DNA of 28,649 nt from Pseudomonadota bacterium (GTDB lineage: Bacteria; Pseudomonadota; Alphaproteobacteria; Rhizobiales; Beijerinckiaceae): contig JAFAEL010000281.1 in assembly GCA_023423995.1 (NCBI GenBank), forward strand, positions 1 to 28,649, in the 5' to 3' direction. A model generated the notes under the pieces. The model saw nothing but the letters and a program-made list of their open reading frames with translations, did not search any database and was not told the origin of the DNA. The position numbers and the translations under genes are program-made. Each line of letters starts with the position of its first letter. The stretch's first letter is position 1. Positions 23,503 to 28,649 of this stretch are shown here, piece by piece.

Positions 23503-24262
23503 GGACGCTCTCGGTCGCCTCGACGCCTTCGTCGATGGCGAGCTGCCCGAAGCGGCCCGCTCGGAGCTGGCGCTGCATGTGGAGAGCTGCGCGGAATGCT
23601 CGCAGGAGGTGCGCTCGCTGCGACGGCTGCACGACAGGGTGGCCGGCGCACGCATTCCCGCGCCGGCCGGACTTCGGGCCGCGATCCAGGCGGGGCTTGC
23701 TGGCGAGGAGGCGCGCCAGGCCGCTCGCCGCCGCAAAGACTGGTTTTCCTGGCACGGTGCGCGCCTGCGTTCCGTGCTCGGCCAGGCCGGGACGCTCGCC
23801 GCCGCCTGCCTGCTCACGGCGATCGTCACCTGGTCGGCGGCGCAGCGCGATTTCGGCGCCGAGCAGGCGGTCGGGGATGCGCTGAACGCCCATCTCAGGG
23901 GTGTCGCCCAGGAGAGCCCGGTCCAGGTCGCGACGTCCGACACGCACCAGGTGAAGCCCTGGTTCGCCGGCCGGCTTGAATTCTCGCCCCCCGTCAAGGA
24001 TCTCGCGGAGGAAGGCTTTCCGCTCGTCGGCGGCCGCGTGGACGTGATCGGCCAGGAACGCGCGGCGGCGCTCGTCTACCGGCGCCGCCTGCACACGATC
24101 ACCCTCCTGGTCCGCCCCCGTCCGAACGCCCCGCCGAGCGCCCCCGTCCTGACGCGCCAGAAGGGATTCAACATCCTGGGCTGGACCAAGGGCGGGATGG
24201 CCTATTGGGCGGTCTCGGACGTGGGCGAGGCCGACCTGTTCCAGCTCCAGGCCCTCCTGTGA
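23492..24262 (+). CDS. Zinc-type transmembrane anti-sigma factor
   Basis: The 256-residue product begins with a ZAS-type anti-sigma domain: His29-x3-Cys33-x2-Cys36 in LHVESCAECS. One membrane segment (about 97-117, GTLAAACLLTAIVTW) follows. The periplasmic domain has VKPWFAGRLEFSPPVKDLAE, then GFPLVGGRVDVIG, and ends with GFNILGWTKGGMAYWAVSDV. Such proteins hold the sigma factor until a signal reaches the zinc site or the outer domain. The C-terminal part resembles other anti-sigma factors of this layout. ATG 23492 overlaps the sigma gene by 11 bases, with GAGGAGG just before it. The signal is unknown. Confidence 0.92.
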   Translation: MRCEDALGRLDAFVDGELPEAARSELALHVESCAECSQEVRSLRRLHDRVAGARIPAPAGLRAAIQAGLAGEEARQAARRRKDWFSWHGARLRSVLGQAGTLAAACLLTAIVTWSAAQRDFGAEQAVGDALNAHLRGVAQESPVQVATSDTHQVKPWFAGRLEFSPPVKDLAEEGFPLVGGRVDVIGQERAAALVYRRRLHTITLLVRPRPNAPPSAPVLTRQKGFNILGWTKGGMAYWAVSDVGEADLFQLQALL

Positions 24263-24355
24263 GGGGTTTTGTCGTCTCGGGCCTGGCGCAGCGGCCCGGG
24301 TGGTCTGCTGCGCAGGCGCCGGGGATGACGGGCGGAGCGCGGCGGTGGTGCGGCT

Positions 24356-24473
24356 CACCTCTCCCCGCCGGGGAGAGGTGGCCACCGGGCAGAGACCCGT
24401 GGCGGGTGAGGGGGCGCCCTCTCCGGAGAGCGCTCTCCCCCTCACCCCAGCCCTCTCCCCGCCGGGGAGAGGG
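24356..24473. repeat. Cluster of CCCTCTCCC-type palindromic repeats
   Basis: Three palindromes lie together. The first is CACCTCTCCCC/GGGGAGAGGTG (24356-24380). The second is an 11-base perfect pair GGGTGAGGGGG (24404-24414) with CCCCCTCACCC (24437-24447) around CTCTCCGGAGAG. The third is CCCTCTCCCC/GGGGAGAGGG (24451-24473). They share the core of the repeats that flank the DUF559 gene. They lie just after the anti-sigma gene and may also act as a terminator. Open frames through this DNA are repeat translations, not genes. Confidence 0.8.
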
Positions 24474-24491
24474 AGCGCGGCGGCGCTACCC

Positions 24492-24563
24492 GCTCATTCC
24501 GGCGAGAGCCGGGATCCACGACAGCAGGGCGGCTGGGCACCGGCTTTCGCCGGTGTGAGCGGA
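24492..24563 (+). repeat. 72-base palindromic element, copy A
   Basis: This unit matches copy B (24901-24972) at 66 of 72 bases, in the same direction. Its ends are imperfect inverted arms: the first 20 bases from 24491 (CGCTCATTCCGGCGAGAGCC) match the reverse complement of the other end at 17 positions. The unit is therefore a small palindromic, MITE- or REP-like element. Confidence 0.85.
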
Positions 24564-24571
24564 ATCCCAAC

Positions 24572-24600
24572 TTGACAGATCTAGCATTTATTCCTATATA
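24572..24600 (+). promoter_or_regulatory. Near-consensus sigma-70 promoter in a gene-free region
   Basis: TTGACA (24572-24577) and TATATA (24595-24600) are exactly 17 bases apart. The -35 element is a perfect match and the -10 matches at four of six positions. The spacer is AT-rich, unlike the surrounding GC-rich DNA. It begins 9 bases after repeat copy A and leads into a structured non-coding stretch. It is the strongest housekeeping-type promoter seen in the window. Confidence 0.65.
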
Positions 24601-24606
24601 GCCGAT

Positions 24607-24816
24607 GCTCCTCTCCGGCGAGGGAACGGCGGTCGACACCGGGCACCGTTGTCGGAGGGGAGGGCGGGTCCCGAGGTCGCGGTTCCGGAAACCGTGGCGC
24701 CCGGGCGGCTGACCGGGCGTGTGCCCATGGGGCCGAAAAGACCGTCGCGGGGCGCCGGGAGGGACCTGGCAAATCCGCAAATCACCATCACTGAAGGCCG
24801 GAGAACCGGCGCCCCG
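24607..24816 (+). ncRNA. Candidate structured small RNA
   Basis: Starting where the promoter would begin transcription, CTCCTCTCCG (24608-24617) pairs with CGGAGGGGAG (24653-24662), ten pairs with one G-T. Inside it lies an inner hairpin with GACA and TGTC arms. Further stems are CGGTT/AACCG around 24683-24697 and CGCCCGG/CCGGGCG around 24699-24720. GCCGG-agaa-CCGGC (24797-24810) may end the RNA, followed by a pyrimidine-rich stretch. No motifs of tmRNA, RNase P RNA, SRP RNA or tRNA were found, and 6S RNA looks unlikely by context. Boundaries are estimates; a long leader or inert DNA is possible. Confidence 0.35.
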
Positions 24817-24900
24817 CTTCCCTCTCTTGGGCAGCGCTGTTTGACATCGCAGCTGGACCGGACCCCGGGTCGGGGACGGACGGCGCGTGCCCGCTTTCCC

Positions 24901-24972
24901 GCTCATCCCGGCGGAAACCGGGATCCACCACAGCAGGGCGGCTGGGCACCGGCTTCCGCCGGTGTGAGCGGA
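24901..24972 (+). repeat. 72-base palindromic element, copy B
   Basis: This is the second copy of the element at 24492-24563, differing at 6 positions: one near the start, three in GCGGAAACC, one at CCACCA and one at CTTCCG. It lies 337 bases after copy A in the same direction, so the two copies bracket the promoter and RNA candidate. Confidence 0.85.
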
Positions 24973-25055
24973 AGAACCGGTTCTGCCTGGCGCTCTCTCG
25001 ACGGTGGAACGCCCCCTGACACTCCGCGCAACGGGGGAGAAGGAGCGCCCTCGGG

Positions 25056-26930
25056 CTACCCCACGGCTTCCAATTCGCCCGAGAGCTCGAGCCATTCGTC
25101 CTCGGCAGCCGCGAGCGCCTTCGCGGCCTCGGCCCGCATGCGGGCGAGCTCGTTCGCCTTCTTCTTGTCGGCCTCGTAGGCGGAGCCGTCCGCCAGCGCC
25201 TTGTCGACCTTGGCGATGACGCCCGAGAGACGCTCGATGCGCGCCTCCAGCACCTCGAGCTGCTTGCGCTTGGGTTCCGCCGATTTCCGGCGTTCGGCCT
25301 TCTCGCGCCGATCGTCGATGCGCGAGACCGGCTCGTCCGGCTCCGGGGCGGACTTGGCGGGCTTCTTCTCGCCGCCGGACAGGACGAAGCGGCGGTAATC
25401 GTCCATGTCGCCGTCGAAGGTCTGGACGCTGCCATCTGCCACGAGCCAGAGCCGGTCGGCGCAGGCCTCGATCAGGAAGCGGTCGTGGCTGACGAGGATC
25501 ACGGCGCCCTCGTAATCGTTGATCGCCTCCATCAGGGCCGTGCGGCTGTCGATGTCGAGGTGGTTGGTCGGCTCGTCCAGGATGAGGAGATGCGGGCTGT
25601 TGAAGGCCGCGAGCCCCATCATCAGGCGCGCCTTCTCGCCGCCCGAGATCTGGCTCACCGGGGTGTCGGCCTTTTGGCCCTGGAAGCCGAGCCGGGCGCA
25701 GCGGGCCCGGATCTTCGACTCGGGCTGCCCGGGCATCCGGGCCGCCACATGCGAATAGGGCGTCGGCGCGTCCGACAGCTCGTCGAGCTGGTGCTGGGCG
25801 AAATAGGCGACTTCCAGCTTGTTCGAGCGGGTCACGGTGCCGGACAGGGGCTCGAGCTTGTTCGCCAGCACCTTGCAGAAGGTGGACTTGCCGTTGCCGT
25901 TCGAGCCGAGCAGCGCGATCCGGTCGTCCGGCAGGATGGTGAGGTCGAGCCGCTTCAGGATGGTGCGGTCGCCATAGCCGGCCTCGACCCGGTCCATCGC
26001 GATGATCGGCGGCGACAGCGGGCGCTCGGGGGAGGGCAGGTCGAAGGGGAGGACGTTGTCCTCGACCATCAGCGAGGCCGGCTCGAGCTTCGCCAGCCGT
26101 TTGATGCGCGACTGCGCCTGGCGGGCCTTGGAGGCCTTGGCCCGGAAGCGGTCCACGAAGGCCTGGAGGTGCTTGCGCTCCGCCTCCTGCTTGGCGGCGA
26201 ACTTCGCCTCGAGCCGGCGCTTCTCCGCGAGCTGCCGGGCGAAGGAGGAGTAGCCGCCGCGCCACAGCGAGAGCTTGCCGCGGTCGAGATGGAGGATGTG
26301 GTCGACGCAGGTGTCCAGCAGCTCGCGGTCGTGGCTGATCACCAGGACCGTATGCGGATAGCGGCCGAGGTAATCGTAGAGCCAGAGCGTGCCCTCGAGG
26401 TCGAGGTAGTTGGTCGGCTCGTCCAGAAGCAGGAGATCCGGCTCGGTGAAGAGGACCGCCGCGAGCGCGACCCGCATGCGCCAGCCGCCCGAGAAGGCCG
26501 AGCAGGGCCGAGCCTGCGCCTCCGCATCGAAGCCGAGGCCGTGCAGGATGGCGGCGGCCCGGGCCGGTGCGGAATAGGCGTCGATGTCGACGAGCCGCGT
26601 CTCGATCTCGGCCCGCCGCATCCCCTCGGCCGTCTCGGCCTCGGCCAGCAGGGCCGCGCGCTCCTTGTCGGCCGCGAGGACGACCTCGATCAGCGATTCC
26701 GGCCCGCCGGGCGCCTCCTGGGACACCGCCCCGATGCGGACGCCGCGCGGCAGCGCCACCGCGCCGCCTTCCCCGGCGATCTCGCCCAGGATGAGCCGGA
26801 ACAGGGTCGTCTTGCCGGCGCCGTTCCGGCCGACCAGCCCGACCCGCGCGCCGGTCGGCAGGGCGACGGTCGCGCGGTCGAGCAGCAGCCGGTCGCCGAT
26901 GCGATAGGTCAGCTCGTTGAGGTGAAGCAT
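25056..26930 (-). CDS. ABC-F family ATPase (Uup/YheS type)
   Basis: The 624-residue product is a soluble protein with two ABC domains, of the ABC-F family that acts on ribosomes or in DNA repair rather than transport. Domain 1 has Walker A GRNGAGKTT (34-42), the signature FSGGWRMR (146-153) and Walker B LLLLDEPTNYLD (166-177). A basic linker (about 232-285, RRLEAKFAAKQEAERKHLQA) follows, as in ribosome-bound members. Domain 2 has GSNGNGKST (342-350), ISGGEKARL (428-436) and LLILDEPTNHLD (448-459). A charged C-terminal coiled coil (about 535-620, RREKAERRKSAEPKRKQLE) resembles the Uup tail. The exact subfamily is open. ATG 26930 is divergent from the Gfo/Idh gene. Confidence 0.93.
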   Translation of the reverse strand: MLHLNELTYRIGDRLLLDRATVALPTGARVGLVGRNGAGKTTLFRLILGEIAGEGGAVALPRGVRIGAVSQEAPGGPESLIEVVLAADKERAALLAEAETAEGMRRAEIETRLVDIDAYSAPARAAAILHGLGFDAEAQARPCSAFSGGWRMRVALAAVLFTEPDLLLLDEPTNYLDLEGTLWLYDYLGRYPHTVLVISHDRELLDTCVDHILHLDRGKLSLWRGGYSSFARQLAEKRRLEAKFAAKQEAERKHLQAFVDRFRAKASKARQAQSRIKRLAKLEPASLMVEDNVLPFDLPSPERPLSPPIIAMDRVEAGYGDRTILKRLDLTILPDDRIALLGSNGNGKSTFCKVLANKLEPLSGTVTRSNKLEVAYFAQHQLDELSDAPTPYSHVAARMPGQPESKIRARCARLGFQGQKADTPVSQISGGEKARLMMGLAAFNSPHLLILDEPTNHLDIDSRTALMEAINDYEGAVILVSHDRFLIEACADRLWLVADGSVQTFDGDMDDYRRFVLSGGEKKPAKSAPEPDEPVSRIDDRREKAERRKSAEPKRKQLEVLEARIERLSGVIAKVDKALADGSAYEADKKKANELARMRAEAAKALAAAEDEWLELSGELEAVG

Positions 26931-27052
26931 GCCGGCTTTGTGGCGATTGCGGCCCGTTCGGGCAAGGCCGTGTGTCGCCTCGACCCTGCGGGATGCCGCC
27001 GCTATGACCTCGAAACCCCGGACGGACCGGGAGAGGAGGCTTCACGAGCGCC

Positions 27053-28063
27053 ATGCGCAGAGAGAGCGAGAGGGAGCTGCCCCGCGTCGCGGTCGTCGGC
27101 TGCGGCCGCTGGGGTCGCAACCACGTGCGCAACTATGCCGAACTCGGCGCGCTGGCGGGCGTGGTCGATGCCGATGCGAGCCTCGCGGCGGAGCAGGCCG
27201 GGCGATACGGCGTGCCGGCGCTCCCGTTCGAGGCGGCGCTTTCCGACGAGTCGATCGAGGGGCTCGTCTTCGCCCTGCCGCCGGCGCAGAACCTGCCGCT
27301 CGGCAGCCGGGCGCTGGAGGCGGGCAAGCACCTCTTCGTCGAAAAGCCGCTGGCGCTGTCCGTGGCGGACGGCGAGCGCCTGTGCGAGATCGCGCGGCAT
27401 CACGACCGGCGGCTCATGGTGGGCCACATCCTCCAGTACCACCCCGCTTTCGCGGCCCTGGCTGGCCTGGTCCGGGAGGGGCGGCTCGGACGGCTGATGT
27501 CGCTCGTCTCCACCCGGCTCGATCTCGGCGCCATCCGCCGCCAGGAGGACGCGCTCTGGGCGCTGGCCCCGCACGACGTCTCGATGGTGCTGGCGCTGAG
27601 CGGCGCCGAGCCCGCCCGGGTGGAAGCGTTCGGCGGTTACCACACGCATCCCGGCATCGCCGACACCACCACCGTCGCGCTATCCTTCGCGGACGGAGCC
27701 ACGGCGGAAATCCGCTCCTCCTGGCTCCACCCCTACAAGGAGCAGCGGCTCGTGGTGGTCGGGACGGAGGCGATGGCGGTGTTCGACGACCGCGCCCCCT
27801 GGGACAGCAAGCTCGTCCTCTACGGCTATCGAATCACCGAGACGGGCGGGACGGCCCTGATCGAGCGCTCGGAGCCCGAGAGCATCGCGGTCGAGCAGGG
27901 CGAACCATTGCGGCTGGAATGTCTCCACTTTCTCCACAGCATCCGGACGGGAGCAGTTCCGCGAACGGACGGCCATGAAGGATTGCGGGTCCTGCGTGTT
28001 CTGGAGGATGCCAGCCGAGCTTTGCGTCCCGGTTCACCAAGCAACATGGCAGCAACACGTTAA
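27053..28063 (+). CDS. Gfo/Idh/MocA family NAD(P)-dependent oxidoreductase
   Basis: The 336-residue product has an N-terminal Rossmann fold with VVGCGRWGRNHVRNY (14-28) and the family lysine motif EKPLAL (97-102). The C-terminal alpha/beta domain has GHILQYHPA near 124 and the likely catalytic His174 in APHDVSM. The pattern is close to UDP-sugar 3-dehydrogenases of the WlbA type, used for making amino sugars for surface polysaccharides, but the substrate cannot be told here because no sugar-pathway neighbours are present. ATG 27053 follows GAGGAGGCTTCACGAGCGCC, with a somewhat long spacing. It is divergent from the ABC-F gene, with 122 bases between. Confidence 0.9.
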   Translation: MRRESERELPRVAVVGCGRWGRNHVRNYAELGALAGVVDADASLAAEQAGRYGVPALPFEAALSDESIEGLVFALPPAQNLPLGSRALEAGKHLFVEKPLALSVADGERLCEIARHHDRRLMVGHILQYHPAFAALAGLVREGRLGRLMSLVSTRLDLGAIRRQEDALWALAPHDVSMVLALSGAEPARVEAFGGYHTHPGIADTTTVALSFADGATAEIRSSWLHPYKEQRLVVVGTEAMAVFDDRAPWDSKLVLYGYRITETGGTALIERSEPESIAVEQGEPLRLECLHFLHSIRTGAVPRTDGHEGLRVLRVLEDASRALRPGSPSNMAATR

Positions 28064-28125
28064 GGCTTGACTTCGGGGCCATGTACGGCAGCCATGCCGC
28101 GCATGGGGGACACAACGGGATTGGC

Positions 28126-28649
28126 ATGAACCGTCTGGCAAGCATCCCGTTCTTCAAGGACGCGGAGGTGGATCTCGCGCGCTTCGAGACGCGCGTGCGC
28201 TGGCGGAATTTCACGCCCGGCGAGATCCTCGTGGACTTCGACGATCCCTCGCGGGACGTGTTCTTTCTGGCCGCGGGCGACGTCCGGGTCCTCATCCGGA
28301 CGCGGTCGGGCAAGGAGGTCATCCTCGGCGAGATGAAAGCCGGCTCCCTCTTCGGCGAGCTGGCGGCCCTCGACGGCGTGAAGCGCTCGGCGAACGTCAC
28401 CGCCCTGACCCGCGGCGAGGTCTGCGTGATGTCGGCCCCGGTCTTCCAGGAGATCGTCTTCGCGGCGCCGACCGTGGCCGGGCGCGTGTTCCGCCTCCTG
28501 ACCAGCCGCGTGCGCGAGCTCGACGCCCGCCTGATGGAGCAGACCGTCCTCGACCTCCGCCACCGGCTCTACTCGGAGCTGCTGCGCCTCTCCGTGCCGC
28601 GGCAGGGCAGCGAGACGGAACGGGTGGTCACCCCGCCGCCCTTCCACCA
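28126..28649 (+). CDS. Crp/Fnr-type cyclic nucleotide-binding regulator, N-terminal part
   Basis: The frame stays open to the end of the window and gives 174 residues, from MNRLASIPFFKDAEVDLARF through the cNMP-binding beta barrel. FTPGEILVDFDDPSRDVFFL, GDVRVLIRTRSGKEVILGEM and the phosphate-binding cassette AGSLFGELAALDGVKRSANV (about 77-96) are all clear. The dimer helix (VAGRVFRLLTSRVRELDARL) follows. The DNA-binding helix-turn-helix should lie beyond the window. The cassette has FGELA-(5)-RSA, as in proteins that bind cAMP or a related ligand. ATG 28126 is chosen; an in-frame ATG at 28081 would add 15 residues. It follows the Gfo/Idh gene in the same direction after about 60 bases. Confidence 0.9.
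   Translation, partial: MNRLASIPFFKDAEVDLARFETRVRWRNFTPGEILVDFDDPSRDVFFLAAGDVRVLIRTRSGKEVILGEMKAGSLFGELAALDGVKRSANVTALTRGEVCVMSAPVFQEIVFAAPTVAGRVFRLLTSRVRELDARLMEQTVLDLRHRLYSELLRLSVPRQGSETERVVTPPPFH

Larger units (their letters stand above)
24564..25055. other. Rest of the gene-free island around the RNA candidate
   Basis: The space between the convergent anti-sigma and ABC-F genes (24263-25055) contains the repeat cluster, both 72-base copies, the promoter and the RNA candidate. The parts 24817-24900 and 24973-25055 show no feature that I can support. Open frames here lack a ribosome binding site and read through repeats. Confidence 0.5.

Noticed and set aside
24205..24575. Plus-strand small open frames of 91 and 117 codons after the anti-sigma gene
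   Set aside because: They translate the CCCTCTCCC palindromes and the 72-base repeat; such repeat translations recur in many genomes without being genes.
24607..24816. Assignment of the structured stretch to a known RNA (6S, tmRNA, SRP, RNase P, cobalamin riboswitch)
   Set aside because: None of the conserved motifs of these RNAs that I know is present, and the usual gene neighbours for 6S are missing.
24841..24863. TTGACA at 24841 as a second promoter
   Set aside because: After 17 bases the sequence is CCCGGG, with nothing like a -10 element.
24649..25179. Plus-strand open frame of 176 codons
   Set aside because: It runs through repeat copy B and into the ABC-F gene antisense, and has no ribosome binding site or motif.
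24442..27132. Minus-strand open frame of 896 codons over the ABC-F gene and repeat island
   Set aside because: It is another frame of the ABC-F gene plus repeat DNA; its composition is Arg/Pro/Gly-rich with no ATPase motifs.

Overview
The window is an ordinary chromosomal stretch of a high-GC alphaproteobacterium, most likely of the Hyphomicrobiales (Rhizobiales). A Methylobacteriaceae/Microvirga-like host is my best guess, but the species cannot be fixed from the sequence. The pointers are the pyrB-pyrC'-plsY-dprA gene order, an alphaproteobacterial GatCAB amidotransferase, promoters of the general-stress sigma factor type (GGAAC-N16-CGTT), and rhizobial-style CCCTCTCCC palindromic repeats. 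No rRNA, tRNA, CRISPR array, prophage or transposase was seen.

Bases 1-4137 hold a tightly coupled + strand series: the 3' part of pyrB, a DUF559 (Vsr-like) nuclease gene enclosed by inverted repeats, a pyrC' that lacks the metal-binding His-x-His, plsY and dprA. The last joints are 4-base ATGA overlaps. Bases 4141-4955 (- strand) carry a small conserved-type protein with its own promoter, and ruvX. Bases 5051-10712 hold a UPF0173 metallo-hydrolase, a one-TM protein, gatC-gatA with a small membrane protein, a convergent one-TM protein, and gatB behind a palindrome-rich leader.

Bases 10809-18469 are accessory metabolism and stress. They contain an exported, very basic Gly/Ser-rich protein behind a textbook sigma-EcfG promoter, a PoxB-like thiamine-diphosphate enzyme, a Bug/TctC solute receptor coupled to an RraA/LigK-like aldolase, and a DJ-1/PfpI protein. 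Then come an orphan TRAP (TakP-like) receptor, a PPOX flavoprotein and a 71-residue protein. Bases 18494-20561 (- strand) hold an L,D-transpeptidase lipoprotein, a glycine-zipper stress protein with a strong terminator, and a PepSY-like exported protein with an EcfG-like promoter.

Bases 20869-24262 form a regulatory unit: an ECF sigma factor and its zinc anti-sigma factor (+), divergent from an MBL hydrolase-TPR-DoxX operon (-). They are separated by a perfect inverted repeat whose two arms face outward like a pair of ECF -35 elements.

Bases 24263-25055 contain no convincing protein gene. This stretch has a cluster of CCCTCTCCC palindromes, two 72-base direct copies of a second palindromic element, and between those copies a near-consensus sigma-70 promoter leading into highly structured, apparently non-coding DNA. 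The window ends with an ABC-F ATPase (-), a Gfo/Idh/MocA oxidoreductase (+) and the 5' part of a Crp/Fnr-type regulator.

The best candidates for something undescribed are the nuclease gene inside matching inverted repeats (528-1003), the promoter-driven structured RNA candidate (24572-24816), and the ECF divergent promoter unit (22864-22901).
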